Positions 52,153 to 60,350 of a DNA stretch of 64,000 nucleotides are shown piece after piece. Source of the stretch: Amycolatopsis mediterranei (GTDB taxonomy: Bacteria > Actinomycetota > Actinomycetes > Mycobacteriales > Pseudonocardiaceae); assembly GCF_026017845.1 (NCBI RefSeq), contig NZ_CP100416.1, forward strand, positions 8,308,728 through 8,372,727. The letters run 5' to 3'. The stretch's first letter is position 1. Each line of letters opens with the position of its first letter. Below the pieces are notes generated by a model. The model saw only the letters and a list, made by a program, of their open reading frames with translations, was not told the origin of the DNA and made no database searches. A program made the translations under genes and the position numbers.

Positions 52153-53084
52153 TTCAGGCGGGCGAGCAGCCTCCGCAGGACGTCGTCGGCCACGGCGCCC
52201 GAGCCGTCGTCAGCCTCCCGCAACCCCGTCGGGCTGGTGACGTTGACCTCGATGAGCCGATCGCCGATGACGTCGACGCCGGCGAACGCGATGCCCCGCG
52301 CGAGGAGTTCCGTTTGCAGGGCAACGCAGATCTCGCGGTCGCGCGCGGTGAGCGGGGCCGCGGCGGCCGAGGCACCGACCGCCATGTTGCACCGAAAGTC
52401 CGGCGCTTGCGCGGTGCGCCGCAGTGCGGCGACCGGCTCGCCGTCGACGGCCAGGATCCTCCGGTCGCTGCCCGTGCCGTCGTCGACGAAGCGCTGCACG
52501 ATGACATGCCGGCTGCCTCGCGCGGTCCCCGTCTCGATCAACGCGGCGAGGTTCGGGTGGCCACGCTCCAGCAGCAGGACGCCTCGCCCGCCCATGGCGT
52601 CCGTGGGCTTGAGGACGGCACGCCCCCACCGTTCGACCGCGCCGGTCAGCTCGACGGCCGAGGCGCTCACCACGGTCTCCGGGATCAGCTCGGGGAAACG
52701 CAGCGCGAAGAGCTTTTCGTTGGTGTTGCGCAGTGCTTCGGGATGATTGGTGACCGCGGTACCTCGGCGCACCGCCACGTCCAGGAGGTAGGTGGCGCGC
52801 AGGTAGTCGTCGTTCACCGGCGGATCGGTGCGGACGAGGACGAGGTCCACATCGTCGAGGTCGACGATCGCACCCGGTCCGGCGGTGATCCGCCCGTGTG
52901 CGGTGGGCTGGAGTTCCGGCGCGGCCGCCCAGGCCAGAACGTGGCTGTCACGCACGGACAGGTGCCGCATTTCCGTCGTCAGGACCTCGTGCTCGCGCGC
53001 GACGGCGGCCCGCATAAGCGCAACCGAGGAGTCGTGGCCGGGATCGAGCCCACCGATCGGGTCGACGACGAAGAGGAGCTTCAC
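52149..53084 (-). CDS. gshB: Glutathione synthetase (ATP-grasp, bacterial GshB type)
   Basis: 311 residues from GTG 53084, overlapping the amidohydrolase stop (GTGA), AAGGA upstream. Collinear with Escherichia coli GshB: KLLFVVDPIGGLDPGHDSS, VDLVLVRTDPPVNDDYLRAT, TNHPEALRNTNEKLFALRFP, VLKPTDAMGGRGVLLLE (ATP lysine and glycine loop), RRILAVDGEPVAALRR, IAFAGVDVIGDRLIEVNVTS with the metal-binding Glu/Asn. It joins gamma-glutamylcysteine and glycine. Most actinomycetes use mycothiol instead, so the gene is probably acquired; a glutathione S-transferase lies in the same operon, but no gshA is in the window. Confidence 0.93.
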   Translation of the reverse strand: MKLLFVVDPIGGLDPGHDSSVALMRAAVAREHEVLTTEMRHLSVRDSHVLAWAAAPELQPTAHGRITAGPGAIVDLDDVDLVLVRTDPPVNDDYLRATYLLDVAVRRGTAVTNHPEALRNTNEKLFALRFPELIPETVVSASAVELTGAVERWGRAVLKPTDAMGGRGVLLLERGHPNLAALIETGTARGSRHVIVQRFVDDGTGSDRRILAVDGEPVAALRRTAQAPDFRCNMAVGASAAAAPLTARDREICVALQTELLARGIAFAGVDVIGDRLIEVNVTSPTGLREADDGSGAVADDVLRRLLARLK

Positions 53085-53983
53085 GACGCGTCCTTGATTC
53101 CGAGCAGCCTCGGCGGGTTCTCGACGAGGATTCGCCGGCGTAGGGCGGCGTCGTCGACCCAATCGCAGAAGGTGTCGGCGAGGTCTGCGACGTCCGGTGC
53201 GGACTCCCCCAGCCGCACGAAGGGCCAGTCCGAACCCCAGAGCAGGCGCGATGCGGCGGTCTCGACGAGTGCGTCGTGGAACGGGCGGGCGTCGGCGTAG
53301 CCCTGAAGGGGATCACCCACCCGGCACAGGGTGAGTTTCACCCACGCGGCGCCGTCGCGAACGCGGTCGAGCAGGGCGCGAAAGCCCGGGGCGTCCGGGC
53401 CCGCGGCGACGTCCGGCTGGCTCAGGTGGTCCAGCACGATGGGGACCCCGGTGCCGGCGAACTCGTCGACGAGCCGGACGCAGTCGTCGAGACCGGCCCA
53501 GAGTTGCGCGTGCAGACCGAGTTCTCGCATGACGGGGGCCAGCGTCCGGAACGCCTCGGTGCCGATCGCGCCGGGGAACCGGGCGCCGGTGGCCGGGGCG
53601 ATGCGCTCGTTGAACCGCAGGCCCAGGACGCCGGCCCGGCGCAGTCGCTCGAGCTCGCCTGCCGGGCAGTCCGCGGACGCCGTGGCGACCCCCACGGCGC
53701 GACCGCCGGAGGCCGCGACCGCATTCTCCAGCGCGCCTGAATCGGTGCCGTAGGGCGCGGGCTGCACGAGCATCCCGCAGGTAACGCCGGTGCGATCGAG
53801 CATGTCGAGGTAGGTGCCGGGCGGCGCGTCCGGCAGGGCGTAGGTGGAGGGACCGGCCGGAAAGCGGTCGAACGGCCCGAAGACGTGGGCATGGCAGTCC
53901 CACGCACCGGCGGGGAAAGCGCGTGCCGCGCGGACCGGCATCCGTGGCCGGACCATCTCGGCGCCGTCGGGGTGAGCGGCCAT
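53081..53983 (-). CDS. Amidohydrolase 2 family (2-pyrone-4,6-dicarboxylate lactonase-like)
   Basis: 300 residues, TIM barrel. WDCHAHVFGPFDRFP carries the metal/substrate His pair, then GMLVQPAPYGTDSGAL, LGLRFNER, HAQLWAG, VLDHLSQPD, AWVKLTLCRVG and LLWGSDWPF with the catalytic Asp. Strong resemblance in motif order to PDC lactonase (LigI) and related sugar-lactone amidohydrolases, which often need no metal. It would hydrolyse a lactone or decarboxylate an intermediate of a dicarboxylic acid. The operon also has a carboxymuconolactone-decarboxylase-like protein, 3 bp upstream. Confidence 0.88.
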   Translation of the reverse strand: MAAHPDGAEMVRPRMPVRAARAFPAGAWDCHAHVFGPFDRFPAGPSTYALPDAPPGTYLDMLDRTGVTCGMLVQPAPYGTDSGALENAVAASGGRAVGVATASADCPAGELERLRRAGVLGLRFNERIAPATGARFPGAIGTEAFRTLAPVMRELGLHAQLWAGLDDCVRLVDEFAGTGVPIVLDHLSQPDVAAGPDAPGFRALLDRVRDGAAWVKLTLCRVGDPLQGYADARPFHDALVETAASRLLWGSDWPFVRLGESAPDVADLADTFCDWVDDAALRRRILVENPPRLLGIKDAS

Positions 53984-53986
53984 GGA

Positions 53987-54622
53987 TCAGCCCGCCGTCC
54001 GCGCTGCCGCCCGGGGAGCCCCGGCGGCGAGTTCGGCCTCCGGCAGGGTCAGGAGCCCCGGCGGACCGTCCACTGTGGGCAGTGGCGGGGCTTCGCCGCC
54101 CGGCAAGGGGATGCGGTGGACGTTCAGGGTCATGGCGACCAGCGTGTAGTAGCCGACCACGGAGGACAGCTCGACGATCCCGACGGTGCCCCAGCGCCGC
54201 CAGATCCGGTGGTAGACCTCGTCGGCGACATCTCCGGTCTCCTGTAGCGTGCGCGCGAACTCGTAGACGTCGTAGGCGTCCTGGTCGGCGAAGACCGGGG
54301 CCACCCCGTCCCGCAGGGCATCGACGACGTCCGGCGCGAGGCCGGCGTCGAGCGCCGCCCGCACGTGGATGGACCATTCGAGCTGGGCGGTCCACCGGCG
54401 GGCCACGACGAGGATCGCCAGCTCGTTGAGCCGGTCGGGCAGGCTGGTGTCGTACCTGAGGATCTCGCCGAACCGCTGCCAGCGGTCAGCCAGGTCGGGA
54501 CGGTGCAGCGACGCCCGCAGCGGTCCGACCAGGCGGGCGCGGGGTCCGTCCACGATCTGGCGATAGACCCGTTCCTGCTCCGGGGTCATCACCTCGGGGT
54601 CGAACAGGGGGATGCGAGGCAC
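53987..54622 (-). CDS. Carboxymuconolactone decarboxylase-like (AhpD-fold) protein
   Basis: 211 residues from GTG 54622 (AGGAG about 9 bp upstream; a longer frame to 54715 overlaps CaiB and lacks support). LNELAILVVARRWTAQLEWS and HVRAALDAGLAPDVVDAL match the CMD helix core, with Glu/His at the active-site positions but no CxxC pair of AhpD peroxidase partners. It may act as a lyase or decarboxylase on the ring-derived or branched dicarboxylate. Fits between the CoA-transferase (52 bp upstream) and amidohydrolase genes. Confidence 0.85.
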   Translation of the reverse strand: MPRIPLFDPEVMTPEQERVYRQIVDGPRARLVGPLRASLHRPDLADRWQRFGEILRYDTSLPDRLNELAILVVARRWTAQLEWSIHVRAALDAGLAPDVVDALRDGVAPVFADQDAYDVYEFARTLQETGDVADEVYHRIWRRWGTVGIVELSSVVGYYTLVAMTLNVHRIPLPGGEAPPLPTVDGPPGLLTLPEAELAAGAPRAAARTAG

Positions 54623-54674
54623 GAAGACTCTCCTGGTTCTCACTCGCCGCCACGCGGGCGGCCCGTCCGGTGGG

Positions 54675-55856
54675 TCAGGGGTTGTGGCCGGATACGGCCT
54701 CGGCGCCGAGCTCACGGGCGATCTCGTCGTCGTGCTGGCCCAGCAGTGGCGGGGCCGCGGCGAAGTCCAGTGCCGCGTTGCGGAAGCGGAGCGGGCTGAC
54801 CACCTGCGGAACGGCGCCTTCCGCGGGATGCGGCAGCTGCCGCACCATCCCCCGGTGCCGCACCTGCTCGTCGGCCAGTGCCATCGGCACCGTGTTGATC
54901 GGCCCGCAGGGGACCGACCGAACGCCGAGTTCGCGCAGCCAGTGCGAGAGCTCGCCGCCGGCCAGCGTCCGCCGGATCCGGGACGTGAGTGCCTCGACGT
55001 TGCGCACGCGAGCCTCGTTGGTGGCGTAGTCCGGATCGGCCGCGAGTTCGGGGAAGCCGAGTGCCTCGCAGAACCGGGTGAACTGGGCGTCGTTGCCGAC
55101 CGCGACGACGAGATGGCCGTCGCGGCACGGGTAGACGTCCTGAGGCTGGATGTTCGGGTGGCGGTTGCCGCGGCGGACCGGAACTTCGCCGGAGATCAGG
55201 TGGTTCATCGCCTGGTTCGCGAGAACACCGACCTGGACGTCCAGCATCGCGAGGTCGATGTGGTCGCCCTCGCCGGTGCGGTCGCGGTGGGCGAGCGCGG
55301 CGAGCACCCCCGTCGCGGCGTACATCCCGGTGAACAGGTCCACGATCGGCACGCCGACCTTCTGCGGACCGCCTCCCGGCCGGTCGTCGGGCTCGCCCGT
55401 GACGCTCATCAGCCCGCCCATGGCCTGGATCATGAAGTCGTAGGCGGCCTGGTCGCGGCGAGGGCCGTCCTGGCCGAAGCCGGTGATCGAGCAGTAGACG
55501 ATGTCGGGTTTGACCGCGCGCAGATCTTCGTAGCCGAGCCCGTACCGGTCCAGGGTGCCGGCCTTGAAGTTCTCGAGCACGATGTCGCTGGTGGCTGCGA
55601 GCCGGCGGACCAGGTCGCGGCCCTCGATCGTGGCGATGTCCGCGGTGACCGAGCGCTTGCCGCGGTTGGCGGACAGGAAGTATCCGGACTCCGAGCCGAG
55701 GAACGGCGGCCCCCACGAGCGGGTGTCGTCGCCGGTGCCGGGCCGTTCGACCTTGATCACGTCCGCGCCGAGATCGGCCAGCACCTGCCCGGCCCACGGG
55801 CCGGCCATGATCCGGCTGAGGTCGAGCACGCGCACGTGCGTGAGCGGCCCCGTCAT
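54675..55856 (-). CDS. CaiB/BaiF family (class III) CoA-transferase
   Basis: 393 residues from ATG 55856, coupled to the transferase upstream by ATGA. Motifs: VLDLSRIMAGPWAGQVLADL, GADVIKVERPGTGDDTR, NRGKRSVTADI, FKAGTLDRYGLGYEDL, SITGFGQDGP, and KVGVPIVDLFTGMYA with the catalytic Asp that forms the mixed anhydride. It moves CoA from a donor such as succinyl-CoA onto an organic acid; some relatives are alpha-methylacyl-CoA racemases. In the isoprene pathway a CaiB-family protein acts on the glutathione-derived acid, which the neighbouring GST and gshB bring to mind. Confidence 0.92.
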   Translation of the reverse strand: MTGPLTHVRVLDLSRIMAGPWAGQVLADLGADVIKVERPGTGDDTRSWGPPFLGSESGYFLSANRGKRSVTADIATIEGRDLVRRLAATSDIVLENFKAGTLDRYGLGYEDLRAVKPDIVYCSITGFGQDGPRRDQAAYDFMIQAMGGLMSVTGEPDDRPGGGPQKVGVPIVDLFTGMYAATGVLAALAHRDRTGEGDHIDLAMLDVQVGVLANQAMNHLISGEVPVRRGNRHPNIQPQDVYPCRDGHLVVAVGNDAQFTRFCEALGFPELAADPDYATNEARVRNVEALTSRIRRTLAGGELSHWLRELGVRSVPCGPINTVPMALADEQVRHRGMVRQLPHPAEGAVPQVVSPLRFRNAALDFAAAPPLLGQHDDEIARELGAEAVSGHNP

Positions 55857-56500
55857 GACGCGGTCCCGCCGGGGACCGCGGCGGCGTCGTCGACGATCTC
55901 CGTGGCCCGCATCGACGGGCGGGCCGACACCTCGGCGTGCCAGGCGGCGAGGTTCGGCCGCCCGGCGCGCCAGTCCAGGACCGGCCACCGGAAGTCCAGG
56001 TGCGCCAGCGCGATCGCGATCGACACCCGGCCGATGTCGAACCGCTCACCGAGCTCACCGGCGAGGGACTCGAGGTGGTCGAGCGTGGTCGTGACCTTGA
56101 GCCCGAACGCGTCGAGGTAGGGGTCGGCCGCGTCGTGGGCGAGTCCGCGGTCCCGGTGCCAGTTCCGCCAGATGAGCAGCAGGTCGAGCAGGCCGTCGCC
56201 GAGAGCCTGCAGGGTGGTCGCGCGGAAGTAGGCGTCGGCGTCCCGGGGGTAGATCGCCTCGGTGCCGGCGCGGCGCGCGAGGTACTCGCAGATCACCCGC
56301 GAGTCGAACAGGATCCGCCCGTCGTCGAGCAGCAGGGTGGGGATCTTGTTGAGCGGGTTGGCTCGCAGGACCTCGGGATTGGGTTCGGACATCTGCACCG
56401 GAGTGCGTACCGTCTCCACCTCGTCGACCTGGCCGGTTTCGTGCAGCACGACCATGACCTTGCGGACGAACGGTGACTTCGGGGACCAGAACAGTCGCAC
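55853..56500 (-). CDS. Glutathione S-transferase family protein (YibF-like)
   Basis: 215 residues from GTG 56500 (AGGAG 7 bp upstream; the longer frame to 56656 overlaps the regulator in another frame). N-terminal thioredoxin-like domain: LFWSPKSPFVRKVMVVLHET with the active-site Ser region, NKIPTLLLDDGRILFDSRVI with the cis-Pro and the Asp-Ser that bind the gamma-glutamyl group; C-terminal helical domain with DPYLDAFGLKVTTTLDHLES and IALAHLDFRWP. Needs glutathione as co-substrate, which the operon's own gshB would help supply. Possible roles: epoxide opening or dicarboxylate cis-trans isomerisation. Confidence 0.92.
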   Translation of the reverse strand: MRLFWSPKSPFVRKVMVVLHETGQVDEVETVRTPVQMSEPNPEVLRANPLNKIPTLLLDDGRILFDSRVICEYLARRAGTEAIYPRDADAYFRATTLQALGDGLLDLLLIWRNWHRDRGLAHDAADPYLDAFGLKVTTTLDHLESLAGELGERFDIGRVSIAIALAHLDFRWPVLDWRAGRPNLAAWHAEVSARPSMRATEIVDDAAAVPGGTAS

Positions 56501-56510
56501 CAGCAGGCTC

Positions 56511-56547
56511 CTAAACAAATAACATAGCTTTATGACTTTTAAGGTAG
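56511..56547 (-). promoter_or_regulatory. Shared promoter/operator element, copy 2 (GST-CaiB operon)
   Basis: On the minus strand CTACCTTAAAAGTCATAAA (56547 down to 56529) matches copy 1 base for base over 19 bp, again upstream of and in line with the next gene (start 28 bp on), followed by GCTATGTTATTTG. It lies in the 82-bp gap between the GntR stop and the GST start, giving the degradation genes a promoter separate from the transporter-regulator pair. Confidence 0.65.
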
Positions 56548-56582
56548 ACGAAGATCCATGACAACCGCAACCCGAGGAGGTT

Positions 56583-57380
56583 TCAGGCGCTGACGGAGAT
56601 GTCCAGGCGGACGACGTCGCCGCGGTACATGCCGTCGCCCACGAACACGACCACACCGTCGGCGTCGACCGCGGTTCGCGAGACCCGCGCGATCGGTGAG
56701 TTGAGCGGCACGTCGAGGTCGCTGCTGAGCTCCACGTCGGCCGTCACGATCGTGAGGGTCTGGTGGACCGTGGCCAGGTGCAGGCCCGGCATTTCCTTAA
56801 GGATCCGCAGCGTGGTGTTCTCGGCCAGCTGCTCGTCGGTGATGCGGGCGGCCCAGCGCTCCTCGACGTAGGCGTCGCCAAGGTAGTACCGGCGTCCGTC
56901 GCGTGAGTGACGCCGTCGCCAATGCCGGTAGGACGGCGCGAGCGTTCCGCCGACGTGCTCGACGTGCGGCGGCTGGACACCGGCCTCTGTCGAGAGCAGT
57001 TCGACGTCGACTCCCGGCGGGGACAGCAGCAGGCCGTTCCAGTCGGTGGGAACCTCGCACCACAGGTCCTGCTGCGGCCGGCGGGTCACGAACGTGCCTT
57101 TGGCGCGGAACCGCTCGATCAACCCGGCTTCCTCCAGCATCCCGAGGGCCTGGCGGACGGTCGCCGGCGCGACCTTCCACTCTTCGGCGAGCTCGACAAC
57201 GGTGGGAATGCGCTTGCCCACGGTCCAGTGACCGGATTCGATGCGGCGGCGGAAGATCGTGGCCAGCTGGTTGTAGCGGGACACGCCTGCGCTGCTGTTG
57301 CCGTGCGGGTTGAGCGCCATGTCCGCCATTGTGGCAGGCCGGCCGGCCCGGCGGGCCGGCCGCGAGTCCGGGCGGGTCAT
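56583..57380 (-). CDS. GntR family regulator with UTRA effector domain (HutC subfamily)
   Basis: 265 residues if started at ATG 57380, which overlaps the transporter stop (ATGA); ATG 57329 or 57320 would also retain the full domain. Winged HTH: RYNQLATIFRRRIESGHWTV, GKRIPTVVELAEEWKVAPAT, VRQALGMLEEAGLIERFRAK and GTFVTRRP. UTRA domain about 110-260 (LRILKEMPGLHLATVHQTLT, SPIARVSRTAVDADGVVVFV, DGMYRGDVVRLD). It probably represses the three transcription units of this cluster through the shared element and is relieved by a pathway acid. Confidence 0.92.
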   Translation of the reverse strand: MTRPDSRPARRAGRPATMADMALNPHGNSSAGVSRYNQLATIFRRRIESGHWTVGKRIPTVVELAEEWKVAPATVRQALGMLEEAGLIERFRAKGTFVTRRPQQDLWCEVPTDWNGLLLSPPGVDVELLSTEAGVQPPHVEHVGGTLAPSYRHWRRRHSRDGRRYYLGDAYVEERWAARITDEQLAENTTLRILKEMPGLHLATVHQTLTIVTADVELSSDLDVPLNSPIARVSRTAVDADGVVVFVGDGMYRGDVVRLDISVSA

Positions 57381-58693
57381 CGGCGCGCCGGGCGGACCAG
57401 CAGGAACATCACCAGGGCTCCGATCCCGAGGACCGCGCCGTAGAGCAGCTGGTTGTACACCTGGGTGCCGGTCGTGCTGCTCAGCCAGCCGGTGACGGCG
57501 GGGGTGATCAGGTTCCCGATGCCGGCGAAGGCGGTGATGGTGGCGATCCCGCCCGCGGCCGCGGTGCCGGCGAGCATGGCCGACGGCATGCTCCAGAACG
57601 GCCCCATCGCCCCCATCGTTCCCACCGCGATCACGGTCAGGACGGCGAGCGCGAGCCACGTCTGGTGTGCGGCCACCGGGAGCAGCAGCCAGCCCGCGGC
57701 CCCGACGAGGGCGAAGCTTCCGGCGTGCCGGCGCCGCTCCTGGGTCCGGTCGGAGTGGCGGGCGTTGAGGTACTGCACGACGACCGCCGCCAGGAACGGA
57801 ACGGCACTCACCACGCCGATCTGCGCCACGCTGAGTGTGCCCGCACCCTTCAGGATCGTCGGCAGCCACAGGAACAGGCCGCTCGTGCTGGTCATGATGC
57901 CGAATCCGAGCGCGGCCAGGCCCCAGAACCGGCGGTCGCGCAAGGCGGCGGCGTAGGAGTGCGGAACCTTCTCGCCCCGGGGCCGGTCGCGCTCCAGCTC
58001 CCCCGCCACGAAGGCGCGCTCCGCCGGCGTCAACCAGCGCGCCGACTCGGGCCGGTCACTCAGCACGAAGAACGCCACGACGCCCAGGACGCAGGCGGGA
58101 AGGCCCTCCACGACGAACAGCCACTGCCAGCCGTCCAGGCCCCACGCCCCGTCGAGGGCGTGCATGATGCCGCCGGACATCGGGCCACCGACGACGCCGG
58201 AGATCCCCATCGAGGCCAGGAAGATCGCCATCACACTCGCCCGCCGTGCGGACGGGATCCAGTAGGACAGGTACAGCAGCACGCCGGGGAAGAAGCCGGC
58301 CTCGAAGACGCCGAGCAGCAGCCGCAGCGTGTAGAAGTGCCACGGCGCCACCATGAAGGCGGCCGCCGCCGACGCGAGCCCCCACGGGATCATGATCCGC
58401 AGGAGCGTCTTGCGAGCACCGACCTTGTGGAGCATCAGGTTGCTCGGCACCTCGAACAGCACGTAGCCCAGGTAGAAAAGCGACGCCCCGAGCCCGAACA
58501 CCGCGTCGGAGAACCCTAGCGGGCCCGCGAACTCGAGCTTCGCGAAGCCGATGTTCGACCGGTCGACGAAAGCGACCACGTAACACACCACGAGCAACGG
58601 CAGGATCCGCCACTTGATCGTGCGGTAGACGGCGTCCCGCCGCTGCTCTTCCAGCCCACCGGCCACGGACGCCGGCGTCGTGTCCATCGTCAC
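57377..58693 (-). CDS. MFS anion:cation symporter (tartrate/hydroxy-acid type)
   Basis: 438 residues from GTG 58693 (GGAGG 5 bp upstream); ATG 58687 two codons later is an alternative. Twelve spans. VVAFVDRSNIGFAKLEFAGP is the ACS-family signature of span 1 (NIGFAK), with LFEVPSNLMLHKVGARKTLL in the first cytoplasmic loop and LLGVFEAGFFPGVLLYLSYW in span 4, as in tartrate and 4-hydroxyphenylacetate carriers. It imports the dicarboxylic or hydroxy acid substrate. Coupled to the regulator gene and divergent from the fumarase-type genes. Confidence 0.93.
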   Translation of the reverse strand: MTMDTTPASVAGGLEEQRRDAVYRTIKWRILPLLVVCYVVAFVDRSNIGFAKLEFAGPLGFSDAVFGLGASLFYLGYVLFEVPSNLMLHKVGARKTLLRIMIPWGLASAAAAFMVAPWHFYTLRLLLGVFEAGFFPGVLLYLSYWIPSARRASVMAIFLASMGISGVVGGPMSGGIMHALDGAWGLDGWQWLFVVEGLPACVLGVVAFFVLSDRPESARWLTPAERAFVAGELERDRPRGEKVPHSYAAALRDRRFWGLAALGFGIMTSTSGLFLWLPTILKGAGTLSVAQIGVVSAVPFLAAVVVQYLNARHSDRTQERRRHAGSFALVGAAGWLLLPVAAHQTWLALAVLTVIAVGTMGAMGPFWSMPSAMLAGTAAAGGIATITAFAGIGNLITPAVTGWLSSTTGTQVYNQLLYGAVLGIGALVMFLLVRPARR

Positions 58694-58768
58694 CGGAACC
58701 TCCTCGTCGTTGAGTTCCTGCGGCGGCGCCGAGCGCACGCCGTCCGGTTTCGACGTGGACGCTAGGAC

Positions 58769-58801
58769 TTGACCTGCGTAAAGTCAATGACATAGTTTTT
58801 T
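58769..58801 (+). promoter_or_regulatory. Related promoter/operator element, copy 3 (fumarase-type operon)
   Basis: CTGCGTAAAGTCAATGACATAG followed by a T run is a looser relative of copies 1 and 2 (CTnCnTTAAAAGTCAT...CATGTT), in the same orientation to the downstream gene, whose start lies about 35 bp past the T run. Here the core is a perfect dyad, GTCAATGAC (58783-58791), a form often bound by UTRA-GntR regulators. It sits in the 141-bp divergent promoter between the symporter and the fumarase alpha gene. Confidence 0.45.
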
Positions 58802-58834
58802 GCTTGTTACTGCGTTTGACCCTACGGAGGTACC

Positions 58835-59704
58835 TTGCCGATCAGCTACCAGCTACTCAAGAGCGTGACCTCGCGCATGTACCTGCGCTCGCTGCGAGCG
58901 GTACCGGCCGACGCGAAGAAGGCCCTCGCCGCGGCGCAGGCGCGGGAGACCGACGGGGTCGCGCGGACCACGCTCGACCTGATGGTGGCTAATGCCCGCG
59001 CCGCCGAGGAACGCGGGCACTTCCTCTGTTCCGACTCCGGCGTCCCCACCTACATCGTGCGCATCGGCACGAAGGTCACGTTCGACGGGGACGTCAAGCG
59101 AGCGATCCGCGACGGTTTCGCCGAGGTTGTGGCCACCTCCGACCCGCCACTGCTCAAGCACGTCACCAATCCCCTCACGAACGAACGCGGCTACGCCGGC
59201 AAGGACATGCCGATCGTCACCTTCGACGTGCTCGACGGTGCCGACTACGTGGAGATCATCTGCTCACCCAAGGCGCTCGGCTCGGGACGATGGGCGGCGC
59301 TGGAGATCTTCACCTTCCCGTCGCTCGCCGAGATCGAGGAATACGTCCTGAAGGTCGTCCTCCGGGCCGGGTCCCAGGCGTGCCCGCCCCTTGTGGTCGG
59401 GGTGGGTATCGGCGGCACCTTCGACTACGCCACGAAGCTGGCGAAGGAGTCGGTCGTGCGGCCAATGGGGCAGAGCCACCCTGATCCGGTCGTCGCCGAC
59501 ATGGAACGGCGGCTGCTCGCCGCGGTGAACGAGACGGGCTTCGGCCCGATGGGCACCGGAGGCGCGACGACCGCGATGGCGGTGCACGTCGACTACGCCG
59601 CCGGCCACGGGTTCACCCCGGTCGCCGTGTGCTTCAACTGCTGGATCGACCGCAGGACGCGCGTGCGGATCAGCGACGACGGAACCGTCAGCGAAACGGA
59701 ATGA
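58835..59704 (+). CDS. Class I fumarase/tartrate dehydratase-type hydro-lyase, alpha subunit
   Basis: 289 residues from TTG 58835 (CGGAGG 5 bp upstream; no suitable ATG). The three Fe-S cysteines are placed as expected: GHFLCSDSGVPTYIV, VEIICSPKALGSGRWA, and AGSQACPPLVVGVGIGGTFD, giving an oxygen-sensitive 4Fe-4S dehydratase with the beta subunit. The loop after the second Cys reads ALGSGR where most fumarase alpha subunits have a GGGSE-type loop, so a non-fumarate substrate (tartrate, mesaconate or a branched hydroxy acid) is likely. Confidence 0.9.
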   Translation: MPISYQLLKSVTSRMYLRSLRAVPADAKKALAAAQARETDGVARTTLDLMVANARAAEERGHFLCSDSGVPTYIVRIGTKVTFDGDVKRAIRDGFAEVVATSDPPLLKHVTNPLTNERGYAGKDMPIVTFDVLDGADYVEIICSPKALGSGRWAALEIFTFPSLAEIEEYVLKVVLRAGSQACPPLVVGVGIGGTFDYATKLAKESVVRPMGQSHPDPVVADMERRLLAAVNETGFGPMGTGGATTAMAVHVDYAAGHGFTPVAVCFNCWIDRRTRVRISDDGTVSETE

Positions 59705-59717
59705 GGACCGGGAACCG

Positions 59718-60350
59718 ATGGTCGAGACACTGAACATCGAACTGCCCGCCGACGAGGACCGCGTGCGCAGCCTGCGCGCGGGCGACCTCGTCACACTCAC
59801 GGGCGAAATCGTGATTTCGGCAGGCCTGCCGACCTATCGCCGGCTGCTGTCGCAGCTGCGCCACGGAATCGAGCCGCCGCTGGACCTCCACGGCAAGGCC
59901 CTGTTCCACGTGGGCAGCCAAAGCGAGCAGGTCGGCGACGAGCACCGGCTCCTGTACCTGAATCCCACGACGAGCACCCGGTTCGACGCGGAGATGCCCG
60001 AGCTGATCCGCGGGCTCGGCATCCGCTTCGCCGGCGGCAAAGGCGGGCTCGGTGACGAGTCCGTGGCCGCTATGCGCGACACGGGATGCGTTTACCTGTC
60101 CTTCCTCGGCGGCGGTTGCACCCTGCTGTCGGAAGCGATCAGGCGGGTCACCGGTGTCTTCTGGACGGAGATGGTCTCGCACTACCGGCTCGTCCAGGTC
60201 GAGGTCGAGCGGCTCGGGCCGCTGACCGTCGGCATCGACGCACATGGCGAGAGCATCTACCGGAACCTGCGGGAACGCGCCGGCGCGCGGCTCCCGGCGA
60301 TCCTCGAAAAGCTGTCCCGCGAGCGGGCCACGGGAAGGAGTACGTCGTGA
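59718..60350 (+). CDS. Class I fumarase/tartrate dehydratase-type hydro-lyase, beta subunit
   Basis: 210 residues, ATG 59718, 13 bp after the alpha gene. LRAGDLVTLTGEIVISAGLP and LFHVGSQSEQ, NPTTSTRFDAEMPELIRGLG, FAGGKGGLGDESVAAMRDTG and CVYLSFLGGGCTLLSEAIRR match the swivel domain of two-subunit fumarases, with the catalytic Thr/Ser-Arg region (TTSTR) and the GKGG loop. Supplies the substrate-binding half. Overlaps the next gene by GTGA. Confidence 0.92.
   Translation: MVETLNIELPADEDRVRSLRAGDLVTLTGEIVISAGLPTYRRLLSQLRHGIEPPLDLHGKALFHVGSQSEQVGDEHRLLYLNPTTSTRFDAEMPELIRGLGIRFAGGKGGLGDESVAAMRDTGCVYLSFLGGGCTLLSEAIRRVTGVFWTEMVSHYRLVQVEVERLGPLTVGIDAHGESIYRNLRERAGARLPAILEKLSRERATGRSTS

Noticed and set aside
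53331..53753. Plus-strand frame opposite the amidohydrolase
   Set aside because: Antisense shadow with Ser/Arg/Pro-rich sequence and no recognisable fold.
52149..56500. Isoprene degradation cluster
   Set aside because: gshB, GST and CaiB fit, but the diiron monooxygenase, the second GST and the aldehyde dehydrogenase of that pathway are absent from the window.
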